Shown one piece after another: positions 1-12,579 of a stretch of 64,000 bases of DNA. The position numbers were made by a program, and so were the translations under genes. This DNA comes from Pyrocephalus nanus (Eukaryota; Chordata; Aves; Passeriformes; Tyrannidae): contig CM076267.1 of assembly GCA_038380795.1 (NCBI GenBank), positions 11,391,501 to 11,455,500 of the forward strand, given 5' to 3'. The notes under the pieces are model-generated. The model did no database searches and was not told the origin of the DNA. It was given only the letters and a program-made list of their open reading frames with translations. Within the stretch, counting starts at the first letter, position 1; each line of letters starts with the position of its first letter.

Positions 1-1799
1 TATATATTTAGCAAAATGCCTGCAGAGGAAACTTAGAATAAGAAAGGCGGTGCTGGTATTCAAATACCACAGGGACAAAGTGAAGAAAAAACCCTGTAAA
101 AATCAACTATCCTTTCTATTAGGTTTAAAAACCCACTTTTGAGGTAAATGAAATATAATTTTTTAATTGAAAAATACATTGATTTTTCTAGTTAGAAGTG
201 CTGAATCTCCCCTGAATCATTCTGGTTAAGAGTGATTAAGAAAAAGATACTTGTTACTGCTTATATTTTCAGAATAAGCCTCCCAAATTTCTCATGTGTA
301 TCCCTCTATTGTTTTTCTAATTATAAGTAGGGAGTAATCGTGCAAAGAAAATTAAAATAGCAAGTAGGAGTAACAAATCTTGTACTATTAGAGCAAAAGA
401 CATCATTTGTTAGAACAGGAAAACTGTCATCTTCCATGTTTAAGAAGTCAGTAACTGCCTTCTGAGTTATTGATCTGCATTACAAGCCTTGCCTTATCGT
501 CACACTAGGAAGCTTTAGTACAAAATTTAGGAAAATAAAAAGCCTGCAAACCCATGGCTTTTGGTTTTCAGAGGGCTCCAAAAAAAGCCACAGGGCCATG
601 GGAGTCAGGCACCTGGGTGTCTCTGGAGCCTTCTCTGTTAGCGGCCAAGGCTCCGCATCCATTTCTTGCCCCGTCAATCCCACGAGCCAGCCCATGTGCA
701 CGGCAGGGCACAGCACCCCTTGGAGCTGCCTGGTATAAGAGAGGAATACCCAATAAATGGGATTTGAAGAATTTTATTTTTTTCCCAACAAATCACTTTG
801 CAATGCCCTCATGACCAAGCCCAAAGTCCAGCAGGTGAATCTTTCCTTTAAACTTGTTAAGAGGAAACATCAGGTGGCTTCAAGAGCAGTTTTGGGGTAG
901 GTGAAAGAGGTTTCTGTCCAATTTTGTGTTGTCTGATTGCCAGAGCCTTCAAAATTGGGCAGAAACCCCTCTGGAGCTGGGTCCTTGTGGGACATAGCCA
1001 GTCTCAGCTGTTCTGTCTGGAAGTTCCTCCTTTGGACCCTTTGGGAAATATTAGCGTCTGTATTAGTCCTGCTTAGAGGAGCAAAACCAGCAACCCACTA
1101 TTTACATAGCCACAAATATAAGCGCTCAATTGCATTTAACATAAGTTTGGGTCTTGAACCTGTTATTTTTAACATTCTGCCTCCAACCTCAGCTGCAAAC
1201 TCACCCCTGCTCTTCGAGAGGGTTCAGAGCTGTAAGAGCAGCATTTGGCTTTCTGCAGCTCCCAGCCACGAGTTGGTTTTAAACAAATCTGATTGTGAAA
1301 AGTATTAATGCTGCACTCTTGGTTCTGACAGCTCTGTAATCCAGCAGGATGCTGCTGATTCGCAGGCCGCAGAGTCAAGCAGAGGACGGCGTGGATGGGC
1401 CATTAATAACTGAAGCAAAAATGTTATTAGTACCAAAATGTCAAACAATGTAAAAGCCGGCCAGCTGCTCGGCAGTGTGCTCTCCATCCACACCCCTCCT
1501 TAGACAGCATCCAAACCTGCCCATATCTAAAAGTAATGCGCTTAAATAGGAGCATTCCTACAGAGGAAGCTTTAGGGAGGATGTATGGTATGAGAGGTGG
1601 AAATGATAGGATTTAGCTTGTAGTTGAGGTGGGAGAGTAACAGATGCAATAGTGGATCTTGGGTACATGGGAAATGATTATGCCCACACAGAATGCTTGC
1701 CTCAAAATTACAAAACCTGGAGAGTATTATTTGACTCTGTTGTGAAGGCACATCACCCTTCCTATGCAATTGATGGTACTTTAGCATAAAGGTGACCTA
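1..1799. other. Noncoding stretch before the plus-strand 3' end
   Basis: No coding exon was recognised. Short open frames here have no recognisable similarity. The part from about 1060 to 1500 retains several CpG sites and TAAT-type motifs in otherwise AT-rich DNA, which would fit UTR or regulatory sequence. If the AATAAA at 1887 is real, much of this may be the 3' UTR of the neighbouring gene. Confidence 0.4.
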
Positions 1800-1912
1800 G
1801 ACTGTAATCACTGCCTTTAGACACTGTGAATTTTTTTTGGGTACTCTGTATTTTTATATATTGTATAATGTAAAGAATAATTCAGAAATAAAACAGACCA
1901 ACCTGACAAGCC
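1800..1912 (+). other. Candidate 3' end of a plus-strand transcript (possibly SEMA5B)
   Basis: The plus strand shows a T-rich then TATA-like tract, an AATAAA at 1887-1892 inside CAGAAATAAAACAG, and a GT-containing downstream stretch near 1912-1920. This is how vertebrate terminal 3' UTRs look. In human and chicken, SEMA5B is the tail-to-tail neighbour of SLC49A4, which would place its 3' end on the plus strand at low coordinates. No SEMA5B coding exon was recognised in the window, so the assignment rests on synteny and is an inference. Confidence 0.35.
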
Positions 1913-4900
1913 TGTGAGTTATTTCCCCTTCACGGCCAGTGTGTGGCGTGGCTGGGGCTCCTGACAGCACTGGCACGATGGGTCAGCAAGAACACTGAGG
2001 AGCTTCCTCCTGACCTTGGTGGCCAACAGCAATGTGAAATCCACTCAGCTGCTTGAGCAGAGATGGGGGTAGAAGCATACATCCTTGCTCCCTGTCTGCA
2101 TTCTGGTTACATCCTGAGGCCCAAGTTTGGATTACATTTGTCATGACTTTTAGGCTGTGTGGACACAAAATTGTGTTACTGAATGTTACACCAAAGGTTG
2201 TCCCTGCAATTCACCTCCCCTCCCTCCTGAGCTCCACACCAAACCTGGGGTGCATTTCAAAAATTTTGTTTCTAAATGAAGTGCCCAGTGAGGTAAGATT
2301 AAAAATTTGGGGTGCCAAGTTCTTGTCCAGTTCTGCTTCCCAGCTCTCCGCAGGTGACACCGAGTCTCCAAGGGCACAACTGCTCTCCATGCCAAGGAAA
2401 TCAGCTGGCTGCAGCCAGCAAAAAAAAAGAGGCTCATCCTCTGCAGAGCCTCTGAGCTATATGTGCTCAGCTGCAATGAAATCCTGTCACTGCTCCTGCT
2501 CAAGCCCTACATATTGATGTAAAAAGTTATAAAAAGCTGAGGGACACGTTTTGATTGAAGGATGATCGTAGCCTCGTATTGAAGAACGTTATAGCTCTTG
2601 TTGCATTTATTAATCAAAGTAAAGACCATGAAAAGTGACAGAGTCAGGAACATTTTAGTTTATGTTCCGATACAGCTCAAGACTTATATTGAAGTTCCAT
2701 ACAGAAAATTACACCATAATGTCATAAAAAATAGATTGGATTGCTAATAACCTGAAACGTGCTACACCTGCATACATAATACTTTAATCCTACTAAATCA
2801 TAAGCTATCATTTGGGTGTTTTCATATTCTCAAGTGTGCATACAGGAATTTCTTTTCAATGCAGACCATTAAAAAGTAATTGAGAGGCACAAGATCTGTA
2901 AAAACAAACTTGCTGTGAGTAAGATGAATTTTTTTTCCCAGTAAGGTTGCACAATAACTCAGGGAGGTCATTTCTGAACGGTTTTATTTTGCATCGAGAC
3001 ACCTCTGCACACAATTAGAGCAAAGCATCATGTTGGAACCAATTTCCAATTTCCTTTAAATCTCTCTGCTACCACTTTTTTTTTCTTTCTAGTTGCTAAT
3101 TTGTTCCATTAACATAACACTTTCACTTTTAGCTTCAGTAAATTTTGTTCTCTCACTATGCATCCCAACTGCACACTTTTCCCTCTTTAATTCTTAACTG
3201 TGTGTCAAACAGTGAAAGTTTCATTATATCTTGCAGGTTCCCTGTCAGCCTTTTATGAAGCCAAAGCCTCAGGGCTGTGCTGCCATGGGTTTGCTGGGGA
3301 GCACCTGCAGCAATGTTGGTAAACGAGGGGAACACAGGCCAGGGTGTGGAGCTTTCTGTGGGAACAGCACCGACAGCCACAGCCCCACGGCCCCCCTCCA
3401 GCCTGCCCATGGCAGCGCTCAGAGGTTAAGAAACATGGGAAAATAAAAAAGAGGAAGTTTCCTCATGAGTCATGTCTAGCCCACCTGCTCCTCCCAGCTC
3501 CCTGCAATTCGTGCTTTAGGGACGTGCTGTGCCAGATGGTGCAGTGACAAACCTGTCCTAGCCCTGTCCCTCCATATGAAGCCTATTTGCTTTTTTTTTT
3601 TTTTTCTTCTCTATCAGGGAATGGAGACCTCCATGACTGGTGGGGCACTTGCCTGGGCAAGTTATGGAGGCAAGGAGGGGCAGGGAATTTCACTCAGCTG
3701 TGCTGCTGTGATTAGTCAGGGGGACAGCCCCCAAGCTCAACAACAGACCCTGAGTCAGCTTAAATCAGCTCAGTGCAGCCACCCCAGAGAGAGCAGTGCA
3801 GAGCAGGCACCTCCTCAATGTGCGTGAGAGTCAATGCAAAAGCTGCACTTCCCATGATGTCTTGTGTGTGTTTCCCTCTCGAGTGTACAGCTGGGAGACT
3901 GCACACTCCCAAACACACAGCTCAATTACCAAAAGCTTTGGAGATTCATTAAAAATGCTGTTTTGCTATCAGTTGAAATGCATTTTGACATGGTTTTATT
4001 TTATTCATTCATAAGAAGCCACTGACGGAGTTGTCATTGCACTTTCTGTTTAAAAAACTTGAGATTCAAATGAATCAAGAAGATGATAGAGTTCAGCTGT
4101 GCCCAGAGGAAAAAAACCCAACTACACTCACATACACCCACTCACCCACCCTGTCCCTGGCCAGATTTCAACCCTTCCATCTGCTGACAATATCTCCAAA
4201 CCAAAAGATTCTCCTCTGGAGAAAGGACTGAACCAGGCTAAGATTTTATGCATTGAAATAAAAATATGGAGCTGGCCCTTGGCAGCTGGGCAGACTCTTG
4301 CCTTTTCCTGCTTGTCCTGGTGTGCTTGTACGACAGGTTTATTTTGTGACCCAGAATTTTATCACCCTTGTTTTGTTGTGACTGACCCTGTATCGATCAC
4401 CTCACGACAGCAGAAACATATGTAAGATCAGCTGGCTTTCATTCTAGAACTACTATCATTCTAGAATATCATACTAGGATGACAAGGAAGCATTGCTGTG
4501 CTGTACACCAGCCACATCCATCCCTCAGCTCCCTGGTGTGGATCTCTGCAGAATATGGACGATGCAACTCTTTGGATCCTTGCATCAGCTGAGGCAGATC
4601 TGGAATCCAGCAAATGCTTAAAGCTCCTCCTGGCTGAGCAGCTGCGCTGCAACATTGTCACCCTTCAAAATAACTTTTCTGAAGATTTTCAAGGTCAAAC
4701 TTCGCAGTTTATGGATCTGCAATTAGCTGGAAGCAAAAAGCAGCCCTGGGTTTCCATCACTCTGGAGACAGGTGCCTCCCAGACCCAGGGTTAGCATCAA
4801 CCACAGTGAACAGCAACAGGCTGTTGAGGTTCGATCCATCTAACCTCACTGTATTCTTTAATTTTTAAACCTCCCATAGTCATTTCCTTGCTGTCACGGA

Positions 4901-7900
4901 AATAATGGAGCCGGCAAAGGATTGCTCCCCTCTCAAGCGCAGGGTAATGAACAGCCATCAGAAACGTTTGATATTTCCATGATGTGAAGCATCAATGGCC
5001 ACAGAGAAAACTGTACCCATTTTGGCAGTACTGAATTTACTGTCACGAGCAAGCAATCGGTACGAGAGAGCAGGCACAACGCTGATACACTTTTATTACC
5101 CTGGCAGGAGCCACATTATTGTTTTCTGTTTTCACATTTCTTAGCAACAACATTTTTTTTTTGTTCGTAGGTTTCTTCCTAGGAGCTCGGCTGGAATTAT
5201 TTTTATGTTGTCCTCAATTTACATGCTGACTTACATCAGCCTGTCCTCAAGCAAGAGCCTTGCTTTCTGCCTGAAAGCCTCCTGGCAATTACTACTGTCT
5301 TCTGCTGATCCATCACTCCTCTGGCACTGGAGGGAACCTCACTGCCTGGCAGAAGCCACCCGTCCTGGGGAGCAGCTCAGTCCCTGCCAGTCCCTGCCAC
5401 GCCAGGTGCTGCTGCAGCCAAGGAGGGTCTGCAGTTAATAGGTATGGACTCATGCTCCAAGCATCATTTCTGCACACCAGCCCACAGACCCACAGTCCTG
5501 CCCCAGCCAAGATAAAATCACCTCTAATTGCCACTTGAGTGTACAAGGTGGGACGAGCTGCAATGTTTTATCATAGGCTCAGGCCTATGCTGAAAATCTC
5601 TCTCAAAATGTTTGTTTTTTTTTCTCCTGCACTTCAGTGGCAATGAAGGTGTTTCTGTATGAGGTTGTGCTGATCTACTTCACATTTCTGCTGCTCATCC
5701 ACTCACTGCAAACCCTTCACAGCCACCTTTCCCTTTGCCACTATCACCCTTTCCTCTTCCAGCAGCAAAACTCAGCCTGCAAAACTACATTCATAATGCC
5801 AAGCCTCAGCTCTGCAATCAAAGGCAGTTCAGGAGAGCCCTGGGAACAGTTTCAGGTTCAGAACACAGTGGGGTCAGTTTATTGGCTGCCCAATTTCCTC
5901 TGCCTGCGCTTACCTGAGTCCTACTGAGGCAACGTTTCCCTGTGTGCTGCCTATGGGAAGGTTTGCATCCTCTGCCCACTGCTTGTTAGTGCCTGAATCA
6001 AGTACTTACTGTGGTTGTAGGTCTGTGACCAAGCAGCTGGATGGACAGAGGGATGGACAGGCTCACTCACAGCACAGCCCTTGCAGCCCCCAGGGAAGGG
6101 GTCCAGCCCATCCTGGTGCCACTAGCAGTCCTCCCACAGCCTGGGACCTGCCTGCAGATGTGGAGAAAAGAATGGAGCAAAGCAAAAAATCTACCAAAGA
6201 GAAATCTCACTGTGGCCATGGGACCTATAAAGCCTCCCGGGGCTGTGGGGCCCTGCTCCCCATGTTTGTTTGACTCCTGAAGAGTTAAGGTGTTTTGTGC
6301 AATCCTTAGCCAAGGATGACTTCAGCGGGTGTCTGGCCCACACCAGGAGAGGAGAGTGTGCTGCTCCTGGCATCTTGCATGAGGAGTCCTGGCATGGTGC
6401 ACACTCTGGGGCTTTCCCTCTGTCTGCTCAAGCTCAACTTGCAGCAAAAAAAAAATCCCTGGTTGGAAATTTGTGTTCATATGGTGGTGGGTGCCGAGTA
6501 ACATCAGTGGCATGTGTCAGGTAAAGGAGAATGCCTTGGGTCCCAGTGAAACTTCCTGATGGCAGCCAAATCCATGCTCCTGGAGCAGGTCAAGTACCAC
6601 TGCTGCTTGGCTCTCATGACCCATGGCAGGAGGGTAAAGACAAGCCCTCCTGCATCTGGGTGCTGCTGCTCGTCTTTCCCAGCATCAGCATCCCTTGGTG
6701 CTGGGCTGGAGCCCAGAGATGCCAAAACACCCATACCCAGCATTTACAAGTGGCCCCAACTTTTTTCCCAGCCTCTGCTGGTGGCCATCAGACATGAGGT
6801 ATCTGAGAGCAGCTCACCCACATCTGCCCACATCTGGGCACAGCACCAAGTGCTTTCAACCAGCCTGGCCCCAGCCCAGCTGCTCCCCCATGTGTAACTG
6901 CAGCGTGGTCAGAGCCACCAGTGAGCTTTCAGCAGGGATCTGCCGATCAGGAAAGAGAGAATAAATGTCATTTATGTGCCAGGAAAACAGCAGAGTTCAA
7001 CAACAGTAAAGATAACACAGAAACCGGGGTCAAAAAACTCAGGGAAAGAACAAGCACAAGGGCTTCACCAACACACAAAACTATACCAGGGATCTCAGAT
7101 GGACCCTCAGTTCTCATCCCCCTGAGGACGGAGATTTCTGTAACACTGCAAAGATAAATACAACTGGGAACTGTATCATAGAGGCGCTTTAAGCTCCCAT
7201 ATATAGCCTGGAAAGAGACTGTTGCTAAGAATAGTGGGGCCCAGATATTTCACGACATGAGAGTTGACAGATTTCTTCCCAGAACTAATATGATGTGAGG
7301 CTATTTTAAACTTGCCCTGGTAAATAGTCGGGGCAATTTTGAAGAGTTGGTCCTAGAAAATAAACATGGATCAAGAGATCTCAGCTTGGGGCCATTTCAA
7401 TTAAATGCAGGATAAACACAAGGAAGGTTATTATGAAGGGTCTCCTCTCTAAAAGCCCGAACAGACACTGATGGTGGGAACCAGCAAAATCAGCTGGCTT
7501 GCAGCATCCTCAGCCATGAGCCTGGATGAAGCAGCATGTGAAATCAGAGTTGATGGTGTGGTGGTGCAGCAGGGGCTGCCACTGCCACCAGCCCCTTCCC
7601 CTCCCTCAGTCCCCTATTGGCAGGGGACCCTCTGCCCCAGCCCACCTCCTGCACCCCTTGGTCTGTGGGTCCCTTGGTCCAACAGCAGTGTCAGACCCCC
7701 ACCCTAAAACATCACTAAAAGTGATGGAAATCTTTCTGTTGGCTGGGTTGGGGGGTTGGATGAGGCTACATTCATTTAGACTAAACAACCTCCATTTTGT
7801 AGCAGTATCTGCAGTGGGTTTTGGCAGTATTATAGCAGAAATAAACTATTCCCTTGTGTTTTCTTGGAACTCATGAACAGTGATGGCAGCAAATCTGAGT

Positions 7901-7906
7901 AACCTC
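1913..7906. other. Apparent intergenic region
   Basis: About 6 kb without a supportable gene. The many short open frames are uninterrupted by chance in locally GC-richer DNA, overlap one another on both strands, and match nothing I know. A T15 tract is at 3591-3605. A stretch at about 4845-5150 stands out as possible conserved noncoding sequence and is listed separately. Confidence 0.5.
4845..5150. other. Candidate conserved noncoding element
   Basis: The block is AT-rich and has no open frame, yet it keeps an unusual number of CpG sites (for example CACGG, GCCGG, AAGCGC, CACGAG, ATCGG, ACGCTG). CpG decays quickly in neutral vertebrate DNA, so its retention outside an exon or CpG island suggests constraint. 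TAAT cores typical of homeodomain sites also occur. This is an inference from composition only, with no alignment available. Confidence 0.25.
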
Positions 7907-8340
7907 TTTAATGTGCAACAACCAGTACGTAAAATAACACGCACTTCATGGTCAGAGTCCAGTTTTAGAAAGAAATGACATGGTGAATACGTTACATTGA
8001 CAAGTATATAGTGCTTTCAACATTATTTTCTCAAAAATAAAAATAGACCACATCAGAATATTGCATACAAAATGTAGAATTTGCCCTAAAATTCTATCAA
8101 ATCATTAAAAAAATTACAAAAGTAAAATGCATACAAACTCCAGTAAAACTGAACAGTCTTACAAGTCAAGGATAGTTTACAAAGATGCTCTCCAACATGC
8201 AAAACCCTCTTCCTTCTCCATATGTTCATGCAGTTCAAAAAGCCCCAACTGTTAGGTGCGTCCCATAATTAAAAGCTGGTTTTTTTCCCATCTTATCAAG
8301 TACTTTTCTAAAATGCACAGCAGAAGACCTTAAACTTGGT
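7907..8340 (-). other. Candidate distal end of a minus-strand 3' UTR with ATTAAA signal
   Basis: On the minus strand this block is T-rich and A-rich, without open frames, and has the texture of a terminal 3' UTR. It ends with GCACATTAAAGAGG, an ATTAAA hexamer at 7907-7912, followed by a T/G-containing stretch. It lies 7.2 kb after the SLC49A4 stop, so it could be the distal poly(A) site of that gene or the end of an unrecognised minus-strand transcript. No coding exon was found between 8340 and 15120 to support a separate gene. Confidence 0.35.
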
Positions 8341-11300
8341 AGAGGAAAAGAGATTTTAATCTAGCAAATATCATAGGCAGAGAAAAGCAATACACCTGGA
8401 AAGTATGGTTATCCTGGGGGGAGCAGGAGCTGATGGCTGCCTGCCCATGGGGACACCCTGCGGCTCTGCTGGGCTTGCTCAGGTGACAGGGTGGCAGCAG
8501 AAAGGTCGGGGCACACAGAAGTGCAGGCAGGGGTTGAGGCAAGGAAGCCAACTCTGTTTTTGCATCGTGGCTTAGATTGCACATCCAGGGTATCCCTGCC
8601 CGGGGAGGGACATGTGGCATCCCCACCCCATTACAGGTGGGGAGAGCGAAGCACGCCATGCACAAACAGCCCTTCCCCAAGGCCCCCAGCAGCTCTGTGA
8701 CAGAGCAAGAGCAGTGCCCAGGCTCTCACTATTCCAGTGTCACACAAACCTGCACATCCCCCTCTGCAAAGGAAAACACAGGCTTGGGGTTGTTCTGGCT
8801 TTTACAAACAGGTGGACTAAGGTTGGAGAAGTGGCCTCAGCCTGAAAGGAAAAGCTCCCCATAAAGCAAAAAGGTTTTGCTGATGGTATTTTCTTCATGT
8901 AGCAATACAAAGTGAGTGCAGTGAGTCTGTCCAGATGTTAACAAGTGGATAAATCACCCAGAGGAAGCCAGTGGAGAGAGAGACTGTGTAGGGAACAGTT
9001 ACTGCAGAGAGCAAACCTGCTGCACACCTTGGAAAACCAGCGCCTCTATGCCATGTGCTACCAGCATAGCTGTCCCTGCACACAAATCACACCACAAACA
9101 GAAAACAAAGGTCAGAAACTCATCCTTGAGGAAGTAAAAAATGAGACTCTTAATTGGGCTGCAGAAGGCATCCCTCCTGTGCAAATAATCCAGGTGCCCA
9201 TCAACATCGCACCTCCTCGGCATCCTGGCTCAGCACTTCCCTTCTCCTGCTCTGCCCTGATTGCTGCCCCCCAGCCTGGGCACAAAGTTTCCTGCAGTGC
9301 TGCTGGGGCTGAGCAGTGAAGAAGTGGTGTTGGGGCTGCAGGAGCAGGTCCACACTCCAGAGCTGGGGGGGAGCAAATTGCTCCAAACAGGTCGTGATCC
9401 CAAGTAATAGGCAGGAGCCAGCACATCTGTGCAAATAATTGCTTTTGCTTGTCAAAACTTTGGACAGAGTTACATTTCTTCCTCTATTTATTAGTTTCAT
9501 CTGTCTTGAAACACAAACTGCAAAAATTGTGAGCAGACTGACATCTTCTCCTGACTCCACTGGGGCTGTGCCTGCTCTGTGGCAGTTCTCCTCTGCTGGC
9601 TGAACTGATGCTCCTGGAGGGAGCAAGGCAGGTGTTCCTGTTACCCACAACCCACCTCACAGGTTGCAGGGAAATGGCTGGGGCCTGTGTCGATAGCTAA
9701 GACGCCTCACATGTGAAGCAGTGAGCCTAGAGGCTGTCTGTCTGTCTGTCTGTCTGGAGGCAGCAGCCATGAGGCAGCATTTCCCCCTGCGCATGTTCCT
9801 CCTCCTCCCAGCCCAAATGTTGGGACCCACGGATGATGAAATTCTTGCATTTTTTGGCAGAGTCAGCATCCACCCTTGCACAACTGTGCATCCTTGCACA
9901 CCCCGCATCCCTGTTCTCCTCATGTGGTGCTTTAAGAACACCGAGAATTGGTGGCACCAACATCAAATACTAAATCAGTACCAAATATTCGTGTAGGGTT
10001 CCATACCAGTGTAGTAGTTGTCTTGCCAAGTTATTACAATGACCTATACTTAGTATAAAACTCCTCAAGACATAAAAATGCCTTTGTCATAGATACTTAC
10101 ATTTGCAGGTGACCCAACAGAAGAAATGAACAATTAAAGCCCTGCTGTCACAACATTAGAGAGCAGTTATATCCACTGTGCAAACTGTGTAATTCCCATT
10201 CATATTTCAATCACTGCTCACAATTAAATTGCATTTTCCTTTCCTGTAACAGCCAATATATGCACATCAATCAATTCAGCTTGTTTATATTGCAGTGCAA
10301 GGCTACTCAGTCATTTGCTCAGTCTATTGTATAACAAGTCAGGCACTAATATCCTCATCACCTCAAAACTTCAAATTTTATATGGTCAACTCAATGCAGT
10401 ATTTCACTGTTGAAATGCCCCCCTCCCCTTACTCAATCCACCAGCCTGTTGTTCTCCCCAGGTTACCACTGCAAACACTGACACAGCCTGGGGTTCTCCA
10501 ACCCACTCCAACATTCAAGACATCCCACTTCCACTCATTTCAGCTCTGTCAGATGGTTGAGAGTAACTACGGGATGCTGCGAGCCTGAACACATAACACA
10601 CACCGTGTCTGTCATCTCGGCCTCTCTAGGTGTGGGAGCTAAAATTACAAGTTTCAGGCAAATTACAGTCTTTTTGTAACAGATTATCTGTTCACAATAT
10701 GTGCAGAATCCTTTGGGTCTGTACTTTGTTCCAGCTGGCATGATTTTCTAAAAATCTCTACTTTTAGATATATTAAGCACATGGTCAGCCAACCCATCCC
10801 TCTAGAATTGGTTTGGGAGCACAGAACCTCTTGTCCACACTTCCAGCTCAGGGGAGCAGGGGGCCACAGGGGAAAGCAAAGGAATCAAGAGGATAACAGC
10901 AGTGACCAGAGATTGTAACCAGTGCTGCAAGTGGAGCCTCCATCTTCTAATTCTGATCCTCCTCATGAGCAGCAAGGAAGACAGCACAGCTCTGCAGCTC
11001 AGGAGAAAAACCAGCAGGACTGGAAGCTGAACACAGAGTGTTACCAATGCAAACAGAAATTAGAGGAGCAGCCTGTATTTAAAATGAACTCCTAAGAGAG
11101 AGTGGTCACTGTGGAGTATCGTTCCCAGCATTTCCAACACAAACCATAACACATTTACCTGTGGTTAAGGGGCCCAGCACTGCTGGGGAAAATGTTCTTC
11201 AGGGCTGTGAACTTATGGGCCACAAAGAGAGGCAAATTCCTTGGCTCCTCAGGGCATCTTCCTCTGCTGGCAAGTCACAGGCCACACAGCAGCCAACATC

Positions 11301-11689
11301 ATTACTGGTTCAAAAGTTAGAGAGACTTTGAACTTTCAATCATTATTAAGAAAAACATTAACTGTCTTGAGCCTATTCTGCACTATTGCTAATTGTATCA
11401 GTACTGTTTAGGGCTCTCCCTGAGCTCTCAAATTCAAACTTCTATCAAAATGCAGTTTTCCTGGCAGCTTGGACCCTTGGTGAATCCAGACAAGGGTGGA
11501 CCAATTGGTAACACTTATCCAAAAATATTCCTGTGGGTTGAGCTGGGTTACTGACATGAAATGCACTGCTCCTCCACTGAAGGATGCTGCTGTGGGGCAC
11601 AGACGGGGATAAAATATTTTTCTGAGATCTCAGCAAGCACATTTGCAATCCTCACCTGTCCTGAGCCAGACTTGCTAGTCTAGTAAAAT
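8341..11689. other. 3' flank or long 3' UTR of SLC49A4, no gene seen
   Basis: No exon of a known gene was recognised on either strand. Overlapping short frames between 8490 and 9940 lie in locally GC-richer sequence and look incidental. A CTGT microsatellite sits at 9734-9756. Confidence 0.45.
9734..9756. repeat. (CTGT)n microsatellite
   Basis: Just under six uninterrupted tetranucleotide units. Likely length-polymorphic. Confidence 0.9.
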
Positions 11690-12579
11690 CCTTACAGTGG
11701 TAAAGCCTCTGGGATAACAGATAAAGGAAGAGGAAAGTAGTTACTGCACAACTTCAGTTGCAGCCGTAGAGAGGACTGTGTGAGAGGAACAGCTTTCCAG
11801 GTACCCCAGTCAGTGCAGAGGAGGGGCAGGAGGTGCTCCAGGCACCAGAGCAGATTCCCCTGCAGCCCACGGTGAAGACCACTGGGAGGCAGCTGTGCCC
11901 CTGGAGTCCATGGATGTCCATGGGGGATCAGAGATCCACCTGCAGCCTGTGAAGAACCCCATGCCAGAGCAGGTGGATGCTTGAAGGAGGCAGGGACCCT
12001 GTAGGAAGCCTGTGCTGGAGCAGACTCCTGGCAGGACCTGTGGCACCACAGAGGGAGGAGCCCATGCTGCAGCAGCTTTGCTGGCAGGACTGTTCCCGAA
12101 GGTCTGCAGCCTGTGGGAGGGATCCACATTGGTGACATTCATGGAGGACTGCCACCTGTGGGAGGGATCCCACGCTGGAGCTCGGGAAGAGTGTGAGAAG
12201 TCCTCCTCAGGGGATGAGACAACATGTGATGATCTAACCACATTCCCCATTCCTTGTCTCCCTGCGCCTCTGGGGAGAGGAGTGAGAGAAAACCACGAGT
12301 GAAGTTAAGCCCAGAGAGAAGGGAGAGGTGGGGGAGGGTGTTTTTAAGATTTGGTTTATTTCTCATTATTCTACTGTGATCTGATTGCTAATAAATTAAA
12401 CTAACTTCCCCAGGTTGAGTCTGTTTTGCCTGTGATGGTAAATGGTGAGTGATCTCTCCCTGTCCTTATCCCAACTTGAGCTCTTTGTTACATTTTCTCT
12501 CCCTTGCCCAGATGAGGAGGGCAATGACAAGACTGGCTTTGTTGGGCACGTGGCATCCAGCCACGGTCAACCCATCACA
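11690..12579 (+). mobile_element. Degenerate LTR-type endogenous retrovirus fragment (avian)
   Basis: The segment resembles an LTR-type repeat I know from neoavian and passerine genomes. Its first part is a series of diverged units of the type CTGTGGGAGGGATCCCACG with CTGGAGCAG, running from about 11800 to 12180. It continues into a purine-rich tract, an internal AATAAATTAAA poly(A) signal at 12390-12400, the stretch TTGAGTCTGTTTTGCCTGTG, and a terminus near CAACCCATCACA at about 12579, where LTRs of this kind end. It is in plus orientation, antisense to SLC49A4. No gag, pol or env frame was recognised. The left boundary is approximate and the family name was not assigned because no library search was possible. 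Open frames on the minus strand here are incidental. Confidence 0.7.
12390..12395 (+). promoter_or_regulatory. LTR-internal poly(A) signal AATAAA
   Basis: Canonical hexamer inside the LTR-type element, in the element's own orientation, followed within about 40 bases by a GT-rich stretch (GAGTCTGTTTTGCCTGTG). It would be able to end plus-strand transcripts running toward SLC49A4. Confidence 0.45.

Noticed and set aside
2053..2517. 154-codon plus-strand open frame, the longest seen
   Set aside because: No similarity to a known family and no splice or initiation context. An overlapping minus-strand frame of 105 codons covers the same bases, as expected from chance in less AT-rich DNA.
9201..9650. 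149-codon minus-strand open frame
   Set aside because: Low-complexity product without a recognisable domain; other frames on both strands are open over the same stretch.
11692..12250. Two overlapping minus-strand frames of 146-148 codons
   Set aside because: They run antisense through the repeated units of the LTR-type element and reflect its GC-rich periodic composition.
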